The notes: generated by a model from the letters alone, not told the origin. Positions 1 through 5,948 are shown, numbered from the stretch's first letter. The stretch: 7,463 nucleotides of DNA from Saprospiraceae bacterium (GCA_020436865.1 JAGQXA010000445.1:1-7463); one strand, 5' to 3'. Numbers and translations are program-made.

Positions 1-380
1 ATGGATTTGATGAGCATACGATTGAAAACGACGTGGAAGTTCAACAGGCAGATAGATATGGTTTTGTAGCATTGGAAAATGAAAAATTCGTAGGGTGTTC
101 TTCCGGACTTGCTTATAAGAATGGGGAAAAGTATTCTGGTTGGTTTTATTTGACGGATCTATTTGTTGAGAAAGAATATCGTTTCCGAGAGATCGGGAAA
201 GCGCTCTTAAGTAGTTTGGAGGAAGAATTGAAAGAGAAGGGGATTGCGAAGATATGGACATGGACGGCGGGATACGAAGCGCCCGCATTTTATATAAAGC
301 AAGGGTATAAGGTATTTGCCGAGATGGAAAATTGGTATTCGGATGGAAGTGGCCGTATTGGGTTGAGAAAGGAGTTATAA
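1..380 (+). CDS. GNAT-family N-acetyltransferase, 3' part (5' end outside window)
   Basis: This reads as the C-terminal 125 residues of a GNAT acetyltransferase, a family that moves an acetyl group from acetyl-CoA to an amine. The frame is open from base 3 to the TAA at 378-380. An internal GTG at 33 could serve as a start, but the ten codons before it (GFDEHTIEND) are open and protein-like, and the N-terminal strand of the fold would be missing, so the gene very probably begins upstream of the window. The acetyl-CoA pyrophosphate loop is visible as R-E-I-G-K-A inside YRFREIGKALL, after the strand WFYLTDLFV. The later segment APAFYIKQGYKVF is the usual 'A..FY.k.GF' motif. The substrate cannot be told; related small GNATs act on drugs, polyamines or protein N-termini. 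Its GC (about 41% by hand count) and its Lys/Glu/Ile-rich composition differ from the genes downstream, which could mean transfer from a low-GC donor. Confidence 0.85.
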   Translation, partial: GFDEHTIENDVEVQQADRYGFVALENEKFVGCSSGLAYKNGEKYSGWFYLTDLFVEKEYRFREIGKALLSSLEEELKEKGIAKIWTWTAGYEAPAFYIKQGYKVFAEMENWYSDGSGRIGLRKEL

Positions 381-403
381 TTATCAGAACATTAGCACAA
401 TAA

Positions 404-508
404 AGCCATCAAGGAAATTTTCTGTTGCCGATTGAATACGACCACATCAGGTTTGACGAAGGTGTTTTGATTGTAAAGAAGGCACTTAATGAAATGAAGA
501 TTGCGTAA
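404..508 (+). pseudogene. Possible remnant of a WG-repeat protein
   Basis: An open stretch with no start codon runs between a TAA at 401-403 and a TAA at 506-508. Its translation contains LLPIEYDHIRFDEGVLIVKK. This resembles half of a WG (KWG) repeat, whose usual form is roughly 'G..vIP.eYd.i..f.eGla.Vk..gkwG'. The tryptophan-glycine part is absent and the frame ends ten residues later, so if the resemblance is real this is a fragment rather than a working gene. Like the GNAT gene before it, the stretch is AT-rich. It is only 34 codons long and chance similarity is possible. Confidence 0.25.
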
Positions 509-516
509 ACTCAAGG

Positions 517-524
517 CATCTTTG
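517..524 (+). promoter_or_regulatory. Weak candidate -7 element before the cupin gene
   Basis: CATCTTTG differs at one specified base from the Bacteroidota -7 consensus TAnnTTTG. A TTG at 501-503 is too close (13-base spacer instead of about 19) to be a good -33 element. The implied leader before the ATG at 541 would be only about 10 bases. It is recorded as the best candidate in the 160-base gap 381-540. Confidence 0.2.
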
Positions 525-540
525 CCATGCGACTTAACGA

Positions 541-1014
541 ATGACGATGGACCAGACTAAATCGACCGCTTATTGGTTTCTGGACACCCATGTCCAGGTA
601 CGTATCTCAGGCGATGAGAATGCCGACGGCATTTCCGTCCTGGAGCATCATGCCTATTACGGAGATTCCCCGCCCTTGCATATTCACCACACAGAAGACG
701 AGGTATTTATCGTGCTCGAAGGGGAATTCCGCTTCGTGATCGGGGATAGCGAACACCGGCTACAGCCGGGAGAAACGCTACTGGCGCCGAAAGGAGTTCC
801 TCATGCTTACCGGGTGGAATCACCGCAAGGAGGTAAATGGCTGATGGTCACCACCGGCCACGATTTCGAAAACTTTGTAAAAGCCGTTTCCAGGCCAGCA
901 GAAGGATTGGCGCTTCCCGAACGACACGGCCCGCCAAGCGAGGAGTTTAAGCGACAACTGGCCGCCGCTTCGGCAAGGTATCACATCGAGATCGTAGGCC
1001 CCCCCTTGCATTAA
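541..1014 (+). CDS. Single-domain cupin protein (quercetin dioxygenase-like)
   Basis: A 157-residue protein with one cupin barrel. Cupin motif 1, G(X)5HXH(X)4E(X)6G, is complete at residues 41-61: G41, H47, H49, E54 and G61. Motif 2, G(X)5PXG(X)2H, is present at 77-88: G77, P83, G85 and H88. The usual final Asn of motif 2 is replaced by Val92. Three histidines and one glutamate are the standard metal-binding set of the fold, so a metal-bound enzyme or sensor in the cytoplasm is likely. Many relatives are annotated as quercetin 2,3-dioxygenase-like, but the substrate cannot be inferred. A C-terminal extension of about 45 residues (ending ARYHIEIVGPPLH) follows the barrel. Two starts are possible, ATG at 541 or ATG at 547; neither has a Shine-Dalgarno sequence. 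GC rises to about 50% here compared with the stretch before it. Confidence 0.88.
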   Translation: MTMDQTKSTAYWFLDTHVQVRISGDENADGISVLEHHAYYGDSPPLHIHHTEDEVFIVLEGEFRFVIGDSEHRLQPGETLLAPKGVPHAYRVESPQGGKWLMVTTGHDFENFVKAVSRPAEGLALPERHGPPSEEFKRQLAAASARYHIEIVGPPLH

Positions 1015-1077
1015 GAAGCTGGGCGCTCAACTCCCGAAACTTCCCGACATCCTCACTTTTTCCTACGTCAGAGGGAA

Positions 1078-1085
1078 TAATTTTG
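1078..1085 (+). promoter_or_regulatory. Candidate -7 promoter element (TAnnTTTG) for the repeat-protein gene
   Basis: TAATTTTG matches all six specified bases of the Bacteroidota primary sigma factor -7 consensus TAnnTTTG. Upstream there is only a T-run (1057-1061) near the expected -33 position, not a clear TTTG. Transcription would start near 1090 and give a leader of about 80 bases before the ATG at 1170. The element covers the TTG at 1083, which argues against that TTG as a translation start. The 155-base gap 1015-1169 holds no other feature I can support. Confidence 0.45.
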
Positions 1086-1169
1086 CGTGAAAAACGTTAC
1101 CCTCAGGGTCTGCGGGTTGGCTCTATTCCGTGCAGGCCCCTACTGAACACACTTAAACTATTGATCGCG

Positions 1170-2708
1170 ATGCGCAGCTGTTTTCTCCTCCCTTGCCTTG
1201 TCATCGGCATTCTCTTTATCCCCGCCTCTGTTTTCAACCAGACTACCAACTTCGACGAAACCTGGAAGGAATTCCTGGAGAATAACAAGATCTCCAACAT
1301 GAGCGAACTGGTCAAGCCCGATAAGGTGCGTGACAAACCGGACTATGCCAGGTACTTACTGATGAATACGAACACCAGCTTTTGCCAAAGCGAAGTCGAC
1401 GAGGCCGAAGAGCTGATGGCCGAGATCCAGGATATGGACCCCATGATCCATGAGTCGATCGAAGGGTTTGTGGAGAAAAGGGTGGACCTGGAAACGAAGA
1501 TAAAAGCGTACCATACCATGGACGCGATCTGGCAACGTTTCCTGCAAACCAAGGAGGTCGACCCGGAAGAACTGGAAGCCGTTACGGCAGCCAAGACGAT
1601 CTGTGAAAAAACAACGCTGGCAAAGTATTCCTACATGACGGCCTATTATCATTTCTGCCAGGGGAACGTTCCCAGGTCCAGGGATATCTTTGAAAACCGC
1701 ACGCTCAAATTGGCGGAGAAAACCTCCCTGCGCGTCGAGGATGTCGAAGGACTGGCAGAGGAAGTGGCGAGAATGAAGTCCATGTATCGGGATATGTCCC
1801 AGCTCGACATCGCCTGGAAGACCTATGTCGAAACCGGCGTTTCTCCCGGCTTCGATATCGAAATGCCGCTGTTCGCCTGCAACCCCATCCCCAAAATGAA
1901 GGAACTACTTCTGAAAGGGGCAGTGGACCTGTGCCAAGCCGGCCCGGACGCGCTCGAACAGATCAAGAAGCTGCAGGCCGGTAGCGGGGTGGCGCCCGAT
2001 CGGGATCTGAGAGATAAATTAAAGGGGCTGGAAGCGGCGGTGGCCGAGAACGAGGCCCGGCTTTCGGTGTTGAACGAAGCCTGGGAAGCCTTTATTCCCG
2101 ACAATAAAGTGAAGCACCTGGGCAAGTATGGCTACGAATACTGCAGTAAAGAACCCTTGATCCGGGCCTATATCATGGATGGCTTCGGGTATGGCTGCGC
2201 CATGGCAGAGGAGATGCTCCTGAAGATCGATTCCCTGCAAAGCCGGGAGGTAACGCCCCTGGAGGAGATCACCATGATCAAGATCAATGAACTGGCCGAA
2301 CTGACCGAAGAGTATCGGGCCAATGGGGTGGAGATCGAAAGACTATGGAACAAGTTCATCGCCCAAAGGGATACCCTCTTCGGACACATCCCATCGACCG
2401 ACGAATATTGCGACAACATCCAGCAGGTCAAAGACTGGACGATCAACGGGCTCTGCGGCAGCTGTGAGGATGGAATCCAGTACCTGGAACAGATCGAAGG
2501 GTTTCAACGAACGTTCGACTTCAAATTCTCGAAAGAAGTGGAGTGCCGGGTGCAGAAGCTGCGGATCAAGATCTGGGATTGCCGCTATCAGGCCTTGCGG
2601 GAACTGGCCCGCGTCGGATCGACGCCCGAAACCCGGCAGCAGAAACTGGATGAATTGATCGAAGAATACGGGATCGGAGAGCGGCCGGAAGTCTGTTCGC
2701 CTGATTAA
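1170..2708 (+). CDS. Exported cysteine-rich protein with five tandem W-x-x-F / CX17C modules, function unknown
   Basis: I do not recognise this 512-residue protein. The start is set at ATG 1170 because it directly precedes a signal peptide (MRSC, then a hydrophobic core of about residues 4-19, then PASVFNQ). A TTG at 1083 in the same frame would add 29 residues ahead of it and overlaps a likely promoter. The mature part is acidic, probably helical, and built from five tandem modules of about 88-95 residues. Each opens with a W-x-x-[FY]-[LIV] anchor, at W32, W121, W216, W305 and W393. Modules 2-5 each carry a cysteine pair with exactly 17 residues between: C145/C163, C237/C255, C325/C343 and C414/C432. 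Module 1 keeps only the second (C72), with Arg at the other position. A Lys/Arg seven residues after the first cysteine position occurs in all five. Thirteen cysteines lie in the mature part; with export, disulfides are plausible. There is no lipobox at the signal-peptide end and no T9SS domain, so a periplasmic or released structural protein is my inference. Confidence 0.85.
   Translation: MRSCFLLPCLVIGILFIPASVFNQTTNFDETWKEFLENNKISNMSELVKPDKVRDKPDYARYLLMNTNTSFCQSEVDEAEELMAEIQDMDPMIHESIEGFVEKRVDLETKIKAYHTMDAIWQRFLQTKEVDPEELEAVTAAKTICEKTTLAKYSYMTAYYHFCQGNVPRSRDIFENRTLKLAEKTSLRVEDVEGLAEEVARMKSMYRDMSQLDIAWKTYVETGVSPGFDIEMPLFACNPIPKMKELLLKGAVDLCQAGPDALEQIKKLQAGSGVAPDRDLRDKLKGLEAAVAENEARLSVLNEAWEAFIPDNKVKHLGKYGYEYCSKEPLIRAYIMDGFGYGCAMAEEMLLKIDSLQSREVTPLEEITMIKINELAELTEEYRANGVEIERLWNKFIAQRDTLFGHIPSTDEYCDNIQQVKDWTINGLCGSCEDGIQYLEQIEGFQRTFDFKFSKEVECRVQKLRIKIWDCRYQALRELARVGSTPETRQQKLDELIEEYGIGERPEVCSPD
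1251..2600 (+). repeat. Five tandem protein modules within the exported protein
   Basis: Approximate module limits in bases are 1251-1517, 1518-1802, 1803-2069, 2070-2333 and 2334-2600. Modules were aligned by eye on the opening tryptophan. Shared features are [LIMF]-x3-W-x2-[FY]-[LIV]; then after 20-24 residues C-x6-[KR]-x3-[MLI]-x6-C; then a helical segment often ending in I-x2-[LIF]-Q; then a second, longer charged helix leading into the next tryptophan. Spacing between successive tryptophans is 89, 95, 89 and 88 residues. The DNA of the modules is not noticeably repetitive, so the duplication is old. A tail of about 35 residues with one more cysteine (C509) follows module 5. Confidence 0.75.
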
Positions 2709-2747
2709 GGGCTCGCTGGAATGTAAGGAATAACATAAACAGAAGGG

Positions 2748-3098
2748 ATGCTTACCGACATCAGTCCCAAATTGCCCATGCGCGATAAGGCCCTGACCCG
2801 GGATTTCTACCTGAGCAAATTGGGCTTCGAACTGCTTGGCGAATATGCCGACTATCTGATCGTTCGAAAAGATCAGGTGGAGATCCACTTCTTTGAGTTC
2901 AAAGAGCTCGATCCGAAGGAGAACTATGGGCAGGTCTATATCCGAACGGACGACATCGATCGGCTCTATCAAGGTTTACTCGACAACAACACGAGGATAC
3001 ACCCGAACGGGCCGTTACAGAATAAACCCTGGGGTCAAAGGGAGTTCGCGCTGCTCGACCCGGATCACAATCTGCTGACCTTCGGACAGCGCCTTTGA
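2748..3098 (+). CDS. VOC-superfamily protein, bleomycin-resistance (ble) type
   Basis: A 116-residue protein of the vicinal oxygen chelate fold, made of two beta-alpha-beta-beta-beta halves. The segment PWGQREFALLDPDHN (residues 94-108) closely follows the PWG-REFALRDP-x-GN signature of bleomycin-binding proteins as I remember it, with one inserted Gln. The N-terminal half (PMRDKALTRDFYLSKLGFEL, residues 10-29) also follows the usual 'v.D...a..FY...LGF' pattern. The N-terminal strand has no histidine at the metal position used by glyoxalase I or FosA, which fits a binding protein that sequesters a drug rather than a metalloenzyme. Whether bleomycin is the real ligand cannot be judged. The gene begins 39 bases after the repeat-protein gene. 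AGAAGGG directly abuts the ATG, too close to act as a classical ribosome binding site. Confidence 0.85.
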   Translation: MLTDISPKLPMRDKALTRDFYLSKLGFELLGEYADYLIVRKDQVEIHFFEFKELDPKENYGQVYIRTDDIDRLYQGLLDNNTRIHPNGPLQNKPWGQREFALLDPDHNLLTFGQRL

Positions 3099-3122
3099 TC
3101 TCAAACCGACCATACCTGCACC

Positions 3123-3148
3123 GACCGAAAGGCCGCCGCCGATCGGTC
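3123..3148 (+). other. Hairpin between the VOC and Nudix genes
   Basis: GACCGA (3123-3128) pairs perfectly with TCGGTC (3143-3148). Inside lie a 2x2 internal loop (AA opposite GA), a GGC/GCC stem (3131-3133 with 3138-3140) and a CGCC tetraloop. It ends 22 bases before the Nudix ATG. No T-run follows, so it is not a standard intrinsic terminator. It could be an attenuating or stabilising element, or chance in a GC-rich gap. Confidence 0.3.
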
Positions 3149-3170
3149 ACGCCCCTAATTTGAAAAGCAC

Positions 3171-3653
3171 ATGCCTGAAGGCTATATCGGCAAATTACGT
3201 CGGAAGATCGGCTCCGCTAAGATCATTCATCCGGCGATGAGGATCATCATCGAGAATGAGCAGGGCGAGGTGTTGTTCGTCGAGCGAACAGACAATGGGC
3301 GGATCGGCTTGCCGGCCGGGGCACTGGAGGAGAACGAAACGCTCGAGGAATGCGTCCGAAGGGAAGTGCTGGAGGAAACGGGGATCGAAGTACTGGAGCT
3401 AGTCGTGATCGGCATCAGCACCCGCCCGGATATCGAGTCGGTCAGGTATCCGAACGGAGATGAGGTGCAGTATTTCACCGTCGAGTTCTATGGCAGCCGA
3501 TGGCAGGGAAAGCCGGCCGTCGCAGATCGGGAAGAAGTGAAAAGGGCGCGATTTCTGGCACGAAGCAGCATGGCCGACCTGCCCGAAAACGAACGATCGG
3601 CCTTCGAAAGCCTGGACTACTTCAAGAAGCACGGCCGGCCGATGTTGAAGTAA
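3171..3653 (+). CDS. Nudix hydrolase
   Basis: A 160-residue protein with a perfect Nudix box, GX5EX7REUXEEXGU, at residues 50-72: G50, E56, R64, E65, E68, E69, G71 and I72. The glutamates bind the Mg2+ or Mn2+ used to cleave nucleoside diphosphate-X compounds such as sugar nucleotides, dinucleotides or oxidised NTPs. The N-terminal segment (YIGKLRRKIGSAKIIHPA, residues 5-22) is the 'y...lR..iG...li.pga' lead-in seen in many small Nudix hydrolases of unassigned substrate. A Glu-rich C-terminal segment (REEVKRARFLARSSMADLPE) is the usual strand that closes the fold. The protein has ordinary single-domain length and no signal peptide. The 72-base gap before it contains the hairpin at 3123-3148. 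Family assignment is firm; substrate is open. Confidence 0.92.
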   Translation: MPEGYIGKLRRKIGSAKIIHPAMRIIIENEQGEVLFVERTDNGRIGLPAGALEENETLEECVRREVLEETGIEVLELVVIGISTRPDIESVRYPNGDEVQYFTVEFYGSRWQGKPAVADREEVKRARFLARSSMADLPENERSAFESLDYFKKHGRPMLK

Positions 3654-3774
3654 TAGAGGGCTGGGCGCCATCCAAATTACGTGGGGCCTCCGCACACTTT
3701 TTGCACCTCTTTGGAATTTTCCAGCTTGCAGTCCTGTTGAACTTCAGAACGTGTGACCCTCAAGAAGCAAACCA

Positions 3775-4329
3775 ATGGAAAATTTTCCGCAGATCATGAC
3801 GGCCCGGCTGCTCCTGGGAAGGATATCGTACCGGGATATTCCCAAGATCATCGAATATGCCGGGAATCGAAAGGTGGCCGAAACTACCTTGAACATCCCT
3901 CACCCTTACCGGGAAGAAGACGCCGTTTTCTGGATAAACAGCGCCAATAGCGGATTTAAGGGCCGAACCCAATACACCTTTGCCGTGCGGAGAAAGGATT
4001 CCGAAGAGTTCATCGGGGCGATAGGACTCCGACTGCATGTGGAGTTTCTCAGGGCGGAGTTGGGTTACTGGATCGCCGAACCTTTCTGGAATCAGGGTTT
4101 CGCGACGGAAGCAGCAGGGGCCGTCCTGGAGTTCGGATTCAAAGAACTGCAGCTGCACAAGATCTATGCGACCCACATGGTCGAAAACCCGGCCTCGGGC
4201 AAGGTCATGACAAAGAACGGCATGATCTGGGAAGGCGAGTTGAAAGATCATACCCGGAAAGGCGACAAATTCAGGAGTATCGTCCTGTATCGATTGACCA
4301 GGTCGGAGTTTGAGCAACGATCGGTCTAG
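3775..4329 (+). CDS. GNAT N-acetyltransferase, RimJ/RimL type
   Basis: A 184-residue protein of the Acetyltransf_3 subgroup. It opens with the typical TARLLLGRIS (residues 9-18; usual form 'TeRLlLR.l'). The strand AELGYWI (94-100) leads to the acetyl-CoA loop NQGFATEA (106-113), followed by the helix AVLEFGFKEL. The segment NPASGKVMTKNGM (138-150) is the conserved 'N..S..v..k.GF' motif. Subgroup members acetylate ribosomal protein N-termini, but many are small-molecule or antibiotic acetyltransferases, so no rim gene name is given. The gap before the gene, 3654-3774, is 121 bases and shows no promoter I would defend. The stop codon is 19 bases before the ATG of the sulfotransferase gene, so the two are probably co-transcribed. 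Confidence 0.9.
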   Translation: MENFPQIMTARLLLGRISYRDIPKIIEYAGNRKVAETTLNIPHPYREEDAVFWINSANSGFKGRTQYTFAVRRKDSEEFIGAIGLRLHVEFLRAELGYWIAEPFWNQGFATEAAGAVLEFGFKELQLHKIYATHMVENPASGKVMTKNGMIWEGELKDHTRKGDKFRSIVLYRLTRSEFEQRSV

Positions 4330-4348
4330 CGTCCGAAAGAAACAGCTG

Positions 4349-5116
4349 ATGAAACCAAAACAATCCTATCGCATCTGGTTCAGCCAGCGGAACGGGAGTA
4401 CCGTTCTTTGCAAAGGCCTGGAAGATACCGGCGTTGCAGGAAAGCCCGGCGAATTCTTCAACGTGGCAGAAGATAGTTCCCTCTGCGAAAAATATGCGGT
4501 CGGATCCTTTGCAGCCCTGAGGGATAAAATATGGGAACTGGGAACCTCCCCGAACGGGGTCTTCGGCATCAAGCATTCCCTGCATGCCGGCAGGTACGGC
4601 AAGATATTCGAGGAACTGAAAAGATTGAAAGGCATACCCGACGACCAAAGCCCCGACGAGGAAGAACTACTGGGAGATCTCTTCCCCCATTGCCGGCACA
4701 TCTTCCTGACCCGGAGGAATAAGGTCAGACAGGCCGTTTCCTGGTGGAAGGCCATCCAGGACAATGTCTGGCACCTGGAAGCGGAGCAGGAGCACCGAAA
4801 CCAGGAGGATTTCTACGAGAAAAATTATGATTTTGCCGCCTTAAGTCATTTATTTAAGGAAGCAACCCTTCGGGAATGCGCCATACAGGAATATTTCTCG
4901 AGATATCATATCCAGCCATTGACCCTGGTGTATGAAGACTTTATTGAGAACTTCAAAGGAACGATACGCCACATTGTCGATTACCTCGAAATAGACGCAG
5001 GCGACCTGCGCGTGAAAGACCTGTTTTACCGGAAAACGGCCGATTCAGATTCCGAGGCCTGGGTACAACGATTTCGGGAAGACCTGCAGCAGGGAATGGA
5101 TGGGAGGATCTGGTAG
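4349..5116 (+). CDS. Stf0-family sulfotransferase
   Basis: A 255-residue protein that would transfer a sulfuryl group from PAPS (3'-phosphoadenosine 5'-phosphosulfate) to a hydroxyl, probably of a carbohydrate. The 5'-phosphosulfate loop is SQRNGSTVLC (residues 12-21; family form 'tPRSGSTlLc'). It runs into TGVAGKPGEFF (27-37), matching the Stf0 'tGvaG.P.EyF' motif. E35 there corresponds to the catalytic base proposed for mycobacterial Stf0 (trehalose 2-sulfotransferase). NGVFGIKHS (69-77) and the 3'-phosphate-binding segment TRRNKVRQAVSWWKAIQ (121-137), followed by VWH, are also family hallmarks. The ATG at 4349 is preferred to a TTG at 4310: the TTG would overlap the preceding gene by 20 bases and add 13 residues of no recognisable kind. 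The acceptor may be trehalose or another sugar; the sequence does not decide. Confidence 0.9.
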   Translation: MKPKQSYRIWFSQRNGSTVLCKGLEDTGVAGKPGEFFNVAEDSSLCEKYAVGSFAALRDKIWELGTSPNGVFGIKHSLHAGRYGKIFEELKRLKGIPDDQSPDEEELLGDLFPHCRHIFLTRRNKVRQAVSWWKAIQDNVWHLEAEQEHRNQEDFYEKNYDFAALSHLFKEATLRECAIQEYFSRYHIQPLTLVYEDFIENFKGTIRHIVDYLEIDAGDLRVKDLFYRKTADSDSEAWVQRFREDLQQGMDGRIW

Positions 5117-5172
5117 CGGGACAGGACTTCCCGGATGGCCCTGTACTGTAATAGCCAAAACGATCTCCTCCT

Positions 5173-5895
5173 ATGACTGTAGTTGCTCCACCTGGTCCGA
5201 TGAGGGTTACCAGAAAAACATCCACTATTCTGGGCTTGCTTTTCCTCGCCGTGATGGTATCATGGACCCTCGGTTTTGCCCTGACCGGAAAAGCGCTGCA
5301 TGCGCCTGACTACCTCGGGCATCTTCCCGCAAATCGCAACCTGATCTTCTTCGGCGCCCTCTTCGAACTGATCGACATCGCCGCGATCACCGGCATCATG
5401 GCCATCATGGTTCCGCTGATCCGCAGGTTTCGGGAATGGATGGCCGTTTGGTATCTATGTTTCCGGGCTTTTGAGATCGTCCTACTGCTGGCTGGGATCC
5501 TCTGTTCTTTCGCCTTGCTCACGGCCGGAAAGGAAATGGCCGTTGCGCCGGAAGACAGTTTGGCTTCCCTGGAGTTGACCGGCGATCTCCTGCTGGCCCT
5601 CCGGGAGAGGTGGGTTCACCTGATCCTGCCCTTCTTCTATGGTCTGGCCGCCCTGGCCTTCTATTATTTTTTCCTCCAAACGAGGCTGGCGCCCCGTTTT
5701 GTCTCGATCATCGGGATCGTCGCCGCGGTCTTGGTGCTGATCGGCATTCCGCTCGATTTTCTGGAGTATCGGGCAGGCGGCTATGTGGGAATTCTCGGAG
5801 GGTTGAACGAACTCTTTCTTGCCGGGTGGCTCATCGTGAAGGGGTTCGACCCGGCAGCATTGACCCGATTCCTGGGGGCGCAGGATCCAGCTTGA
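5173..5895 (+). CDS. DUF4386 family multi-pass membrane protein
   Basis: A 240-residue inner-membrane protein with about six hydrophobic segments near residues 17-37, 57-80, 90-117, 146-168, 174-195 and 204-224. The order and flanking motifs fit DUF4386: a short N-terminus ending in Arg/Lys, then 'APDYLGHLPANRNLI', 'P.IRRF.EWMAVWYLCFRAFEIVLLLAG', 'LPFFYGLAALAFYYFF' and 'RLAPRFVSIIGI'. No biochemical role is established for the family as far as I know. Two starts are possible, ATG at 5173 or ATG at 5200. The second gives MRVTRKTS just before the first membrane segment and is at least as natural, because the nine residues before it are Pro/Val-rich. The gene follows the sulfotransferase gene after 56 bases, and a shared transcript is possible. 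Confidence 0.85.
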   Translation: MTVVAPPGPMRVTRKTSTILGLLFLAVMVSWTLGFALTGKALHAPDYLGHLPANRNLIFFGALFELIDIAAITGIMAIMVPLIRRFREWMAVWYLCFRAFEIVLLLAGILCSFALLTAGKEMAVAPEDSLASLELTGDLLLALRERWVHLILPFFYGLAALAFYYFFLQTRLAPRFVSIIGIVAAVLVLIGIPLDFLEYRAGGYVGILGGLNELFLAGWLIVKGFDPAALTRFLGAQDPA

Positions 5896-5930
5896 GTGTG
5901 AAGAGGGGGTGTGGGAGACAAAACCCGGCC

Positions 5931-5948
5931 CAATTTTGCCTACCTTTC
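5931..5948 (+). promoter_or_regulatory. Candidate promoter region for the T9SS-exported protein
   Basis: In the 121-base gap after the membrane-protein gene, two near-matches to the -7 consensus TAnnTTTG lie side by side: CAATTTTG (5931-5938) and TACCTTTC (5941-5948), each off by one specified base. Neither has a convincing TTG at the -33 position. If the second is used, transcription would begin near 5955 with a leader of about 60 bases. Confidence 0.25.

Noticed and set aside
1170..1200. Lipoprotein signal (FLLPC near the N-terminus of the repeat protein)
   Set aside because: The cysteine is at residue 8, before the hydrophobic core ends, which is too early for a lipobox; an ordinary signal peptide fits better.
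2343..2972. A 209-codon open frame on the - strand
   Set aside because: It lies antisense across the end of the repeat-protein gene and the start of the VOC gene. Its translation shows no recognisable domain, and both + strand genes are well supported.
1018..3670. GCTGGGCGC occurring shortly after two stop codons (near 1018 and 3660)
   Set aside because: The match is only nine bases and the flanks differ; no third copy was noticed, so it is probably chance.
3760..4317. A 185-codon open frame on the - strand
   Set aside because: It mirrors the RimJ/RimL-type GNAT gene, whose motifs are unmistakable; the antisense frame is open because of codon bias.
5117..5144. Inverted repeats (CGGGA/TCCCG and ACAGG/CCTGT) just after the sulfotransferase stop codon
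   Set aside because: The stems are five bases, mutually exclusive and without a T-run, so a terminator call is not supportable.
541..5172. Integron cassette array (small, diverse, same-strand genes)
   Set aside because: Several gaps are too short for attC sites (19, 39 and 56 bases). Isolated matches to RYYYAAC (ACTTAAC at 532-538) and GTTRRRY (GTTGAAC at 3736-3742) are not paired at attC distance, and no integrase is seen.
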